A stretch of 64,000 nt of DNA from Rhizobium esperanzae (GTDB lineage: Bacteria > Pseudomonadota > Alphaproteobacteria > Rhizobiales > Rhizobiaceae): assembly GCF_002204185.1 (NCBI RefSeq), contig NZ_MXPU01000003.1:310001-374000 (forward strand), read 5' to 3'. The position numbers and the translations under genes are program-made. Below are positions 42,874 to 51,583 of this stretch, piece after piece. The notes beneath the pieces were generated by a model, which did no database searches, was not told where the DNA came from, and was given only the letters and a program-made list of their open reading frames with translations. Each line of letters opens with the position of its first letter. The first letter of the stretch is position 1.

Positions 42874-44039
42874 TGCCCCTCGCCCTTCTCGTCCTCGCCT
42901 TGAGCTCCTTTGCGATAGGCACGACCGAATTCGTCATCATGGGTCTGCTGCCGGAGGTCGCCACCGATCTCTCGGTGACGATCCCACAGGCCGGATGGCT
43001 GGTAACTGGTTACGCGCTGGCAGTCGCGATCGGCGCGCCCGTCATGGCAGTCTCGACCGCTAAATTGAAACGGCGCACGGCGCTGATTGCGCTGATGGCC
43101 TTCTTCATCGCCGGCAACCTGCTTTCCGCTCTGGCGAGCGATTATTGGGTGCTGATGATCGCCCGCGTCGTGACCGCTCTCTGCCACGGCGCCTTCTTCG
43201 GCATCGGCTCGGTCGTCGCCGCCGGACTGGTTGCGGAAGACCGCAAGGCCCGCGCCGTCGCGCTGATGTTCACCGGCCTCACCCTTGCCAACGTCCTCGG
43301 CGTGCCGCTCGGCACCGCGATCGGCCAGGCCTATGGCTGGCGCGCCACCTTCGGCGTCGTCACCGTCATCGGCATCGTCACCATTCTTGGACTGATCGCC
43401 ATCCTGCCGAAGGACAAGAAACAGGAAAACGGCAGCATCCTGCGCGAGATCGCGGCACTCAGGAATGGCGGCCTCTGGCTGGCGCTTTCGACCACCGTCT
43501 TCTTCGCTGCCTCGATGTTCGCCCTCTTCACCTATATCGCGCCGCTCCTGCGTGATGTCACCGGCGTTTCGCCGGAAGGCGTCACCTGGACGCTGTTCCT
43601 GATCGGCCTCGGCCTGACCGTCGGCAATCTCATCGGCGGCAAGCTTGCCGATTGGCGGCTCGGCGTAACACTTGCCGGCGTCTTCGCCGCGATCGCCGTC
43701 ACCTCGCTTGCCTTTAGTTATACGAGCCGCTTCTTCATCCCGGCTGAGATCACCCTCTTCCTCTGGGCGACCGCAAGCTTTGCCGCCGTGCCGGCGCTCC
43801 AGGTCGGCGTCGTCGGCTTCGGCAAAGATGCGCCGAACCTCGTTTCGACGATCAATATCGGCGCCTTCAACACCGGCAATGCATTCGGCGCTTGGGCGGG
43901 CGGCCTGGTAATCGATGCCGGCTTCGATCTCACCCGCGTTCCGCTCGCCGCAGCCCTGATGGCCCTGGTCGGCCTGGGTGCGACGGCGCTCACCTATCTC
44001 TCCGCCAGGGGCCGGGCTGCGCTTGCCCCCGCAGAGTGA
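42873..44039 (+). CDS. MFS transporter (sugar efflux / AraJ-NepI type)
   Basis: 388 residues from MPLALLVLALSSFAIGTTEF; the ATG shares a base with the preceding TAA. 12 hydrophobic helices with the DHA1 hallmarks: 'GTTEFVIMGLLPEVATDL' in helix 1, 'AVSTAKLKRRTALIALM' (motif A), 'ARVVTALCHGAFFGIG' and 'TGLTLANVLGVPLGTAIG' (motif C). By family it exports small molecules such as sugars, nucleosides or drugs. It is cotranscribed with its regulator and an Old Yellow Enzyme gene. Confidence 0.9.
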   Translation: MPLALLVLALSSFAIGTTEFVIMGLLPEVATDLSVTIPQAGWLVTGYALAVAIGAPVMAVSTAKLKRRTALIALMAFFIAGNLLSALASDYWVLMIARVVTALCHGAFFGIGSVVAAGLVAEDRKARAVALMFTGLTLANVLGVPLGTAIGQAYGWRATFGVVTVIGIVTILGLIAILPKDKKQENGSILREIAALRNGGLWLALSTTVFFAASMFALFTYIAPLLRDVTGVSPEGVTWTLFLIGLGLTVGNLIGGKLADWRLGVTLAGVFAAIAVTSLAFSYTSRFFIPAEITLFLWATASFAAVPALQVGVVGFGKDAPNLVSTINIGAFNTGNAFGAWAGGLVIDAGFDLTRVPLAAALMALVGLGATALTYLSARGRAALAPAE

Positions 44040-44064
44040 TCCTCCCGCAAAAGAAAGGACCATC

Positions 44065-45189
44065 ATGGCAAAGCTTTTCGAACCCACCAAGGTTGGCGAT
44101 ATCTCCGTCAAGAACCGCATCGTTATGGCGCCGCTTACCCGCAACCGCTCGCCGGGCGCGATTCCCAACGACCTCAATGTCGAATATTACCGCCAGCGCG
44201 CCACGGCGGGCCTGATCATCACCGAAGCGACCGCAATCACCCATCAGGGCCAGGGTTATGCCGACGTGCCCGGCCTCTACAGCAAGGAAGCACTCGCCGG
44301 CTGGAAGCGCGTCACCGACGCCGTCCACGCAGCCGGCGGCAAGATCGTCGTCCAGATGTGGCATGTCGGCCGCATCTCGCACACGACGCTGCAGCCGGAC
44401 GGCGGCAAGCCGGTCTCCTCGACTAATCGCATCGCCAAGGCCAAGACCTATCTGGTCAATGCCGACGGCAGCGGCAGCTTTGCCGATACCTCCGAGCCCC
44501 GCGCGCTCGAAACCGCCGAGGTCCCCGGCATCATCGAGGATTACCGCAAGGCAGCCCGCGCCGCCATCGATGCCGGCTTCGACGGTGTCGAGATCCATGG
44601 CGCCAATGGTTATCTGCTCGATCAGTTCATCCGTGACGGCGTCAACGACCGCACCGACCAATATGGCGGCTCGATCGAGAACCGCGCCCGCCTGACCTTC
44701 GAGGTCGTCGATGCCGTGGTGAGGGAAATCGGCGCAGGCCGTACCGCAATCCGCATCTCGCCGGTGACGCCGTCGGGCGAAAGCTATGATTCCAATCCGC
44801 AGGCGACCTTCACCCATGTCATCGAGGGGCTGGCAAGATACGGCCTCGCCTATATCCACGTCATCGAAGGCCAGACCGGCGGCGAGCGCGACTACAAGCA
44901 GGGCGACAACCCCTCCTTCGATTACAGAGCGCTGCGCCAGGCCTATGAAAAAGCCGGCGGCAAGGCGAACTGGATGGTCAATAACGGCTATGACCGCGAT
45001 CTCGCGATCGACGCCGCCGAAAGCGGCCGCGCCGATCTGGTCGCTTTCGGCAAACCCTTCATCGCCAATCCCGATCTCGTCGAACGACTGGCAAAGAACC
45101 TGCCGCTCAACACGCCCGACCAGTCGACCTTCTACGGCGGCACCGCCAAGGGCTATCTCGACTATCCCACTCTCGAAAAGGTCGCCTGA
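44065..45189 (+). CDS. Old Yellow Enzyme family alkene reductase
   Basis: 374 residues from MAKLFEPTKVGDISVKNRIV; ribosome site AAAGGACC. FMN TIM barrel: 'MAPLTRNRSPGAIPNDLN', 'EATAITHQGQGYADVPGLYS', 'VQMWHVGRISHTTLQPDG', substrate-binding His-Gly-Ala-Asn in 'GVEIHGANGYLLDQF', 'NDRTDQYGGSIENRAR' and 'GRADLVAFGKPFIANPDLV'. It reduces activated C=C bonds or nitro groups with NAD(P)H. Its place behind an ArsR-like regulator and an exporter suggests an electrophile detoxification operon (inference). Confidence 0.95.
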   Translation: MAKLFEPTKVGDISVKNRIVMAPLTRNRSPGAIPNDLNVEYYRQRATAGLIITEATAITHQGQGYADVPGLYSKEALAGWKRVTDAVHAAGGKIVVQMWHVGRISHTTLQPDGGKPVSSTNRIAKAKTYLVNADGSGSFADTSEPRALETAEVPGIIEDYRKAARAAIDAGFDGVEIHGANGYLLDQFIRDGVNDRTDQYGGSIENRARLTFEVVDAVVREIGAGRTAIRISPVTPSGESYDSNPQATFTHVIEGLARYGLAYIHVIEGQTGGERDYKQGDNPSFDYRALRQAYEKAGGKANWMVNNGYDRDLAIDAAESGRADLVAFGKPFIANPDLVERLAKNLPLNTPDQSTFYGGTAKGYLDYPTLEKVA

Positions 45190-45675
45190 GGTTTCAGGCG
45201 CACATCAAGAAATCTCGCCTCTCGGCGGGATGTCTCAGGCTGGCCGAAAACCACCGCAAACCCCGCGACATCATCCTTGGCCTGGTGCCGGGGATCTGTG
45301 CCGGCCCAATTAAGCTACTGAAAAAATAGATGTTTTCCTGGTCAGGCAATTGCAGTCGTCAGATGCTCGGCACAAAGCAACTGCCGTCCGGTTCGCGTCG
45401 GAAAATGCCCCCACCCTAACCCTCTCCCCGTTCTGACGGGGAGAGGGGACGTGCCATTCCGAGAGGCGGATGGGAGGGAGAGGTCGCGGCAAATCCCCTT
45501 CGCCCCGTTTACGGGAAGAAGGTGCCGGCAGGCGGATGAGGGGCTGGTTTCGCCGATCTCCGGAACCGGACACCGTGGCACAAGGCGTGGCATGACGGAG
45601 GAGACTTTGTCGACAAATACAGAAATCCCACTGAGAGGTGGGATTTGTGCGTTCAATATCTCTATATAGGATGTC
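45190..45675. other. Gene-free interval holding a RIME repeat
   Basis: About 485 bp between the OYE gene and the APH(6)-like gene. The middle is the RIME element (45411-45545). The last ~80 bp should carry the promoter of the next gene. No coding sequence seen. Confidence 0.6.
45411..45545. repeat. RIME1-type intergenic palindromic repeat (copy 3, diverged)
   Basis: 'ccctctccccgttctgacgg' then 'ggagaggggacg' and 'ggcggatgggagggagaggt'; then 'ccccttcgccccgtttacgg' and 'gccggcaggcggatgagggg'. The module order is that of the copies at 8156 and 23884, with more mismatches. Confidence 0.75.
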
Positions 45676-46476
45676 ATGTTTGCACCCTATCTCGATCGCT
45701 GGTCGCTCATGTCGGACGGCGAGCCCATCATCACCCATTCCAGCCGCCTGCTGCCGGTCCTCTGGCAGGAGAGACCCGCCATGCTGAAAGTGGCGACCGA
45801 TATCGACGAACGATACGGCGCGCTGTTGATGCAATGGTGGGACGGCGACGGCGCGGCTCATGTCTATGCACACGAAGGCGACGCCGTATTGCTGGAAAGG
45901 GCAACCGGGAAACGCTCCCTGCTTGCCATGGCGACGGATGGAGAAGACGACGAAGCGAGCCGCATTCTCTGCCGCACCGCAGCGCGGCTGCATGCGCCGC
46001 GCGAAAGACCACCCCCCGATCCCATTCCCCTCACCCGCTGGTTCCGCGATCTCGAACCGGCCGCCGGCAAACATGGCGGCACGCTTGCCGATTGCTCGGC
46101 GATCGCCAAAGCCCTCCTTGCCGATCCGCGCGATCTCTCCGTCCTCCATGGCGACATCCACCACGGCAACATTCTCGATTTCGAGGAGCGCGGCTGGCTA
46201 GCGATCGATCCGAAACGGCTCCACGGCGAGCGCGGTTTCGATTTCGCCAATATCTTCGCCAACGAGGAATTGCCGACCATCACCGACCCCGCCCGCTTCC
46301 GCCGCCAGCTCGCCATCGTCTCTGCGGAGGCGGGGCTGGAGCCGCAGCGGCTGCTGCAATGGATCGCCGCTTATTCTGGCCTTTCCGCCGCCTGGTTTCT
46401 CGGCGACCCCAATATCGAACAGGCGGAAACGGCCTTGACGGTCGCGCGGATCGCGCTGGCCGAGCTGGCGGTCTAA
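45676..46476 (+). CDS. APH(6)/hydroxyurea-type aminoglycoside phosphotransferase
   Basis: 266 residues with the streptomycin 6-kinase (StrB-like) pattern: 'LKVATDIDERYGALLMQWW', 'LLERATGKRSLLAMA', the kinase loop 'LSVLHGDIHHGNILDF' (~154-169) and metal-binding 'RGWLAIDPKRLHGERGFDFANIF'. By family it phosphorylates streptomycin. Resistance here is not proven, and chromosomal homologues may have other substrates. Its stop overlaps the convergent epimerase gene by 4 bp. Confidence 0.85.
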   Translation: MFAPYLDRWSLMSDGEPIITHSSRLLPVLWQERPAMLKVATDIDERYGALLMQWWDGDGAAHVYAHEGDAVLLERATGKRSLLAMATDGEDDEASRILCRTAARLHAPRERPPPDPIPLTRWFRDLEPAAGKHGGTLADCSAIAKALLADPRDLSVLHGDIHHGNILDFEERGWLAIDPKRLHGERGFDFANIFANEELPTITDPARFRRQLAIVSAEAGLEPQRLLQWIAAYSGLSAAWFLGDPNIEQAETALTVARIALAELAV

Positions 46477-47495
46477 GGCGCCTTCTGCAGCGTATGCCCG
46501 ATAAAGGCGGCCGCGGTGTCACGATGCGCCTCGGGCAGGCAGCCGAGAGCCACCAGTGAGGCTCTGACCGCCTCGTCGATCGGCGTCTGCGGCTCCTCGC
46601 CAAGTTCGGCGACAAGCTTGGCGTTGTTCATCCTGAGCGGCACTTTCCAGAGATAGCGCATCTCGTTGATCTCCCGCATCAACGGAACGAAAGGCGCGGC
46701 GAGCGGCACGATCCACCAGGGAAACCGCCCGATTTTCGCCTTGCCGCCGGCGACACGCTTGATCGCTTCTGCCATCTGCATGCCATCTGCATCCCAGAAG
46801 CCATCCATATGATAGACGGCGAAGGGCGGCAGCTGATCGGCCCGCTCGATGAGCCGGGTGATGGTTTCCGCCATGTCGGGCAGATAGGTCCACTGATGGC
46901 CGATGCCGCGCCGTCCCAGATTCTTAATGGTGCCGACCGGCTTGCCCGGCGTCACCAACCCCGATGAGAACCAGCTATTGGCCGTTGCGCCCGGACCGAA
47001 GAAATCGCCAGCCCTGACGACGATCGCGCCGGTGCCGGATTGCGATGCCGCCTTCAGCCGCTTCTCCATCTCGACGCGGATCGCTCCCTTCTTTGTAAGG
47101 GGATGCTGCGGGCTTTCCTCCGTCGGCGACTGCAGGGCATCGGGACCGAAATTATAGACGTTGCCCGGCAGCACGATCCGCGCCCCGGCGACGCGAGCGG
47201 CAGCGATTGTATTGTCGAGCATCGGCAGCACAAGCCTTTCCCAATCGCGATAGCCGGGCGGATTGACCGCGTGGACAATCAGGCCAACACCTTCAGCCGC
47301 CTTCAGCACGTCGCCGGCATTCATCGCATCGCCCTGCAGCCATTCGAATGCCGGCTCGTTCTTCGACGCCTTGGCGGCATCACGGTTGAGCGCCCGGATG
47401 CGCCAGCCACGGGCCCGAAGCCTGCGGGCGATCGCGCCGCCGATACCGCCGGTCGCGCCGAGAACCAGTGCCGTGATCTTCGTCTCTCCATTCAT
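46473..47495 (-). CDS. NAD(P)-dependent epimerase/dehydratase family protein
   Basis: 340 residues from MNGETKITALVLGATGGIGG; a GAAGGAGATC site precedes the ATG. Rossmann motif 'LVLGATGGIGGAIARRLRAR' (~8-27). An extended-SDR core follows ('VNPPGYRDWERLVLPMLDN', 'PGNVYNFGPDALQSPTEES'), but the usual YxxxK is weak ('HPLTKKGAIRVEMEKRL' occupies that place). The substrate is unknown. It is divergent from a LysR gene (94-bp gap) that may regulate it. Confidence 0.85.
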   Translation of the reverse strand: MNGETKITALVLGATGGIGGAIARRLRARGWRIRALNRDAAKASKNEPAFEWLQGDAMNAGDVLKAAEGVGLIVHAVNPPGYRDWERLVLPMLDNTIAAARVAGARIVLPGNVYNFGPDALQSPTEESPQHPLTKKGAIRVEMEKRLKAASQSGTGAIVVRAGDFFGPGATANSWFSSGLVTPGKPVGTIKNLGRRGIGHQWTYLPDMAETITRLIERADQLPPFAVYHMDGFWDADGMQMAEAIKRVAGGKAKIGRFPWWIVPLAAPFVPLMREINEMRYLWKVPLRMNNAKLVAELGEEPQTPIDEAVRASLVALGCLPEAHRDTAAAFIGHTLQKAP

Positions 47496-47589
47496 CGCAA
47501 TGATCTCCTTCAATTGCATGAGATGACTATGCTCCTGCTTTCAGATAAACAAAATTGACGAAATAGGTAGACCGGCTATACAAAAACAT

Positions 47590-48516
47590 ATGACGCTCGA
47601 GCCAAGCTGGGATTTCTACCGCAGTTTCGTGACCGTGCTCCAGCAGGGCTCGCTTTCGGCCGCTGCGCGCGAACTGGGGCTGACCCAGCCGACGATCGGC
47701 CGCCATGTCGATGCTCTGGAACAGGCGATCGGCGCCGAGCTCTTCATCCGGTCGCCGAACGGCCTCGTCCCGACCGACGCCGCACAGGCGCTGAAACCCT
47801 ATGCCGAAACGCTGGCGGCAACCGCCGCCGCCCTTTTGCGCACCGCATCCGGCGAGCGCGAGAGGGTAGCCGGAACGGTAAGGGTCAGCGCCAGCGAGGT
47901 CGTCGCCGTCGAGATCCTGCCTCGGATTTTCGGGCCCTTGCAGGAAGTCTATCCCGAACTCCAAATCGAGCTCTCGGCATCCGATACCATCGAAGATCTG
48001 GTAAACCGCGAGGCCGATATCGCCGTACGCATGGCCGAGCCGCAGCAGGATGCTCTCATCGTGCGCCGCATCGGCGACATCCCGATCGGCTTCCACGCCC
48101 ACCGCCGCTATCTCGAACGGCACGGCACTCCGCAAGCCATGGCGGACCTCGCCAACCACCGGCTCATCGGCTTCGACCGGCAGACGGCCTACGTTCGCAT
48201 GGTGATGAAGCGCTATCCCGCGTCCGAAGGCATCAAATTCTCCTACAGGACCGACAGCAATCTTGCCCAGCTCTCTGCAATCCGCGCCGGCGTTGGCATC
48301 GGCTTCTGCCAGATCGGACTGGCCCGAGAAAACCCCGACCTCGTGCATGTCCTTGCCGATGCGTTCGAGATTCCGCTCGGTACATGGGTGGTCATGCACG
48401 AAAGCCTGAAGACCTCACCGCGCTGCCGCGCCACGTTCGACGCGCTGGTCCAGGGGCTCCGGACTTACCATCGTCATTCCACAGGCGCGCAAGCGGAAAT
48501 CGAGATCGATTTTTGA
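47590..48516 (+). CDS. LysR family transcriptional regulator
   Basis: 308 residues. N-terminal HTH 'SLSAAARELGLTQPTIGRHVDALEQAIG' (~20-47), then an effector domain ('VRVSASEVVAVEILPRIFG', 'VNREADIAVRMAEPQQDAL', 'AIRAGVGIGFCQIGLA'). It is transcribed away from the epimerase gene; the AT-rich 94-bp gap probably holds its binding site. Effector unknown. Confidence 0.92.
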   Translation: MTLEPSWDFYRSFVTVLQQGSLSAAARELGLTQPTIGRHVDALEQAIGAELFIRSPNGLVPTDAAQALKPYAETLAATAAALLRTASGERERVAGTVRVSASEVVAVEILPRIFGPLQEVYPELQIELSASDTIEDLVNREADIAVRMAEPQQDALIVRRIGDIPIGFHAHRRYLERHGTPQAMADLANHRLIGFDRQTAYVRMVMKRYPASEGIKFSYRTDSNLAQLSAIRAGVGIGFCQIGLARENPDLVHVLADAFEIPLGTWVVMHESLKTSPRCRATFDALVQGLRTYHRHSTGAQAEIEIDF

Positions 48517-48558
48517 TGAGAATCATGTGCAATCTCACAGCATCCTATGGAGATGACG

Positions 48559-49062
48559 ATGCACAAGCCGGTTGAACTCGTGAGCTATGACAGGGTATGG
48601 CCGGATGCTTTCCAGCGCATCCAAGCCAAGCTGCTGGCCTTGCTGCCGCAGGCGCTCACCATCGATCACGTCGGCAGCACCGCCATACCTGATATGACCG
48701 CCAAGCCGCTCATCGATATCGACATCGTTCTTCCCGCTCTCGAGCATATCGAGAGTGCGACACAGGTACTTCTCTCGCAAGACTACGAGCCGCGCGGCAA
48801 CCGCTATGACGACGAGGTTTGGGCATTCTTGTCGAGAGGTTCGGTGCCGGCCGAACGAGTCTACCTTTGCCCGGCCGGCAACGGTACGCATCGAAACAGG
48901 CTGGCTTTCCGGGATTATCTCATCGCGCATCCGGAGGCGGCGGCCGATTATGCCGCGCTGAAACGCAGGCTGGCAGCCGAATTCAGGATGGACGGCGATC
49001 GCTATACCGCTGAGAAGCGCGAATTTGTCGACACGATCGTCACGCGGGCATTGAAGGGATAG
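48559..49062 (+). CDS. GrpB family protein (UPF0157, nucleotidyltransferase-like)
   Basis: 167 residues from MHKPVELVSYDRVWPDAF; GGAG lies 6 bases upstream, so the ATGs at 48547 and 48553 are less likely. Family pattern: 'DHVGSTAIPDMTAKPLIDIDIVL' (~36-58, the nucleotidyltransferase G-S and D-x-D), 'VYLCPAGNGTHRNRLAFRDYL' and 'YTAEKREFVDTIV'. Enzymatic function is unknown in most members. It follows the LysR gene by ~40 bp on the same strand. Confidence 0.9.
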   Translation: MHKPVELVSYDRVWPDAFQRIQAKLLALLPQALTIDHVGSTAIPDMTAKPLIDIDIVLPALEHIESATQVLLSQDYEPRGNRYDDEVWAFLSRGSVPAERVYLCPAGNGTHRNRLAFRDYLIAHPEAAADYAALKRRLAAEFRMDGDRYTAEKREFVDTIVTRALKG

Positions 49063-49166
49063 AGCATCTCGCGCAAAAGCGTGCGCCAGTTTGCGATAAC
49101 GGCATGCGCAAACACGAGGACCTAAAGCGCAGCGAGCGAATCTGAAAGATCGCGACGCGCTCTAGG
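49063..49166. repeat. Dispersed rhizobial intergenic repeat
   Basis: Contains 'gagcatctcgcgcaaaagcg', 'aaacacgaggacctaaagcg' and 'gcgaatctgaaagatcgcga'. These modules recur across Rhizobium intergenic DNA in my recollection. Only one copy is in this window, so repeat status rests on prior knowledge. Confidence 0.5.
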
Positions 49167-49167
49167 G

Positions 49168-49455
49168 TTAATGTCCGGCGCTCTGCGAGGCTCCAGCCGA
49201 TCGCTCCTGCCATAGGCCATCGACCACCTCGGTTTCCGGCCGGTCGCCGCCCTCGGCATATTCCTCATGCCATTTGCCGTTTTCGTCCTGCCAGCTGATC
49301 TCGGCGGAATCGCCCCCGACCTGCTGTTCGGCCGCGACGATGCGCGCAGCTTCGAGCGCCTCGGCATGGGTCGGGAATGCCTCGGAATAGACGCCTCCCA
49401 GCCTGTAGGCCCAACCGCCGTCATGCGGCACGACTTCATAGACCACCTTGATCAT
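49168..49455 (-). CDS. DUF2188 domain protein
   Basis: 95 residues. 'YEVVPHDGGWAYRLGGVYSEAFPTHAEALEAAR' (split, ~6-38) is the DUF2188 pattern of a small alpha/beta unit. The acidic tail 'GKWHEEYAEGGDRPETEV' is less conserved. Ribosome site GAGGAGACGG before the ATG. Function unknown. Confidence 0.8.
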   Translation of the reverse strand: MIKVVYEVVPHDGGWAYRLGGVYSEAFPTHAEALEAARIVAAEQQVGGDSAEISWQDENGKWHEEYAEGGDRPETEVVDGLWQERSAGASQSAGH

Positions 49456-49684
49456 GCATCCGTCTCCTCATCATCTTGTTGCGCATGCGCATGCTTCCGG
49501 ACAGGGTCCGGATCATCGCGGCCGCGTGACGAGAATTCGAGGACGCCGCGATCTGCTTTCCGGCCCCGATGGCGTCAGTATTCCATTAAACGTCGAAGAC
49601 TGCAAATAGCAGAGTGCCGCCGCGTGCTTCCCATCCGAAATCAGCGACTTAATTAAAGGCGTGAATCGCAACGGGAGCTGAGAT

Positions 49685-50782
49685 TTGGGCATCGCGTCAC
49701 GCCTTAAAGAGGAGAGGTTTCTGGTCCTTGCACTCGTCGTCTCGGTGACTGCCTATCTTCTGGAGCATACGGTCATGGAGATGGGGCCAGGCCTGGCGCT
49801 CATCGCCGCCGCAGCACTCGTCGCCACCATCGTGCTCGCTTCGATCCGCGTCGCCCATCATGCCGAACTGCTAGCCGTCAAGGTCGGCGATCCCTACGGC
49901 ACGATGATCCTGACACTTTCTGCCCTCGCCGTCGAAGTCATCATTCTCGCCATCATGATGAGCGGCGAAAGCTCTCCAACGCTGGTGCGCGACACGATCT
50001 ATTCGGCCCTGATGCTCGATATCAACGGCATTCTCGGTCTCGCCGCCCTGCTCGGCGGCCTCAAGCATGGCGAGCAGCCTTATAACGACAATTCGGGAAA
50101 GACCTATGGCGTGATGATCCTGACCGCCATGGGCATTTCGATGATCGTGCCGGAATTCGTGCCGCGAGATCGGTGGCATTATTACTCCGCCTTCACCATT
50201 GTCGCGATGATCGCTCTCTACGGCCTCTTCCTGCGCATGCAGGTCGGCCAGCACAGCTATTTCTTCAGCTACAGCTACCCGCGCTCCGAGCGGAAGAAGG
50301 AAAGTCGCGACGAACACGGCGCTGACGGACCGGCCGCCGTCTCGATCGCCACCATCCTCGTCGGCGTCGTCGTCATTGGCCTGCTGGCGGAGTTCATGTC
50401 GACCTTCATGACCGAAGGGCTGCGCGACAGCGGCGCACCAATCGCCGTCACCGCCGTCGTCGTCGCGGCGATTTCAGCCGCGCCCGAAATCCTGACCGCC
50501 TTGCGAGCGGCTCTGAGAAACCGCATGCAGGCGACCGTCAACATTGCCATGGGCGCCTCGCTTTCCACCGTCATCCTGACGGTGCCCGTGATGGAGGCGA
50601 TTGCACTTTATACCGGCCAGCCCTTCATCATGGCGATGACCCCGGTGCAGACGGTGATGGTGACGATCACCTTGATTGCCGCGGCGATCAACCTCAACGA
50701 CGGCGAGACAAACGCCATCGAGGGCATGACACATTTCATCCTCTTCGCCACCTTCGTCATGCTGACGGCTCTGGGGCTCTGA
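49685..50782 (+). CDS. Cation/proton antiporter of the ChaA (Ca2+:H+) family
   Basis: 365 residues from a TTG start (MGIASRLKEERFLVLAL) with GGGAGCTGAG upstream. About 10-11 helices in two repeats. The CaCA alpha motifs carry acidic residues: 'LTLSALAVEVIILAIMMSG' (~76-94) and 'AVVVAAISAAPEILTALRAAL' (~258-278). A short charged cytoplasmic loop ('SYPRSERKKESRDEHG') separates the halves. It would export Ca2+, Na+ or K+ in exchange for protons. Confidence 0.92.
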   Translation: MGIASRLKEERFLVLALVVSVTAYLLEHTVMEMGPGLALIAAAALVATIVLASIRVAHHAELLAVKVGDPYGTMILTLSALAVEVIILAIMMSGESSPTLVRDTIYSALMLDINGILGLAALLGGLKHGEQPYNDNSGKTYGVMILTAMGISMIVPEFVPRDRWHYYSAFTIVAMIALYGLFLRMQVGQHSYFFSYSYPRSERKKESRDEHGADGPAAVSIATILVGVVVIGLLAEFMSTFMTEGLRDSGAPIAVTAVVVAAISAAPEILTALRAALRNRMQATVNIAMGASLSTVILTVPVMEAIALYTGQPFIMAMTPVQTVMVTITLIAAAINLNDGETNAIEGMTHFILFATFVMLTALGL

Positions 50783-50821
50783 GGACTCCCTCCCCGCGGA
50801 GGAAGGGAAAGAACAGGCTGT

Positions 50822-51511
50822 TTAGGCGGGCTGTTGGGCGAAGAGCAGACGTTCGCGGGCTGCGAACCATTCATCGGCGTAATCGTCGTTCTTGTATTCC
50901 TCGAAATACGGCCCGCCGTCGGTGAAATGGACGTTCTTGGCGTCTTCGCGGTAGTCGTATTCATTGACGAGGTAATTCCATATCACCGGCAGTTCGCCGA
51001 TGAGGTCGTCGTTCTCAAGCCACTTGAACTGGTGCAGCTGCAGGCCGGTCGCCGTGTTGACGTAGTCGGGCGTCAGGGCGCGGCATTTGTCGTTGTTGAA
51101 GAGAATGAAGCTCGACCAGTTCTTCTTTTCGTACTTGGTCTGCGTCTGGCCGAGGAACTTGGTGTCGATCTTCGGCTGATAATCGTGTTTGACGCACATG
51201 ACGGCGTAACGCTCGTCGCGCAATGCCCAAAGCTCGGCGATATCGGCACGCATCAGCATGTCGCAATCCATGAAGATGCTCCAGCCCTCGAAACCGCTGA
51301 GATAGGGCGTCAGGAAACGCGAGAAGGAGAACTCCGTGGATTGCAGCGCGTTGCGCTCGCGGGTGAAAATCCCGCCAAGATTGGAAAGTGCAATGGGCGA
51401 GAACTCAACCGGGATCGACGACTTCTCGATGATGCTCTGCACGAGAACGTGGTAGGCGACCACTTCCTTGGGATCGAATCCCACAAAAATTCGGACGTTT
51501 TGTTGTTCCAT
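50822..51511 (-). CDS. Glycosyltransferase (GT8-like, small)
   Basis: 229 residues, soluble. N-terminal strand 'RIFVGFDPKEVVAYHVLVQS', sugar-nucleotide/metal motif 'WSIFMDCDMLMRADIAEL' (DxD, ~83-100), later 'WSSFILFNNDKC' and 'WNYLVNEYDYREDAKNVHFT'. The GT-A fold with DxD supports a retaining glycosyltransferase; donor and acceptor are unknown. Last of three minus-strand genes likely acting on the same surface polysaccharide. Confidence 0.8.
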   Translation of the reverse strand: MEQQNVRIFVGFDPKEVVAYHVLVQSIIEKSSIPVEFSPIALSNLGGIFTRERNALQSTEFSFSRFLTPYLSGFEGWSIFMDCDMLMRADIAELWALRDERYAVMCVKHDYQPKIDTKFLGQTQTKYEKKNWSSFILFNNDKCRALTPDYVNTATGLQLHQFKWLENDDLIGELPVIWNYLVNEYDYREDAKNVHFTDGGPYFEEYKNDDYADEWFAARERLLFAQQPA

Positions 51512-51583
51512 TGTCCACCTTGATCGTCAGTATCGGCAACAGCTTTCTTGCCACCCACGCCTGTTAGCAAAGGCCCGCGACAG

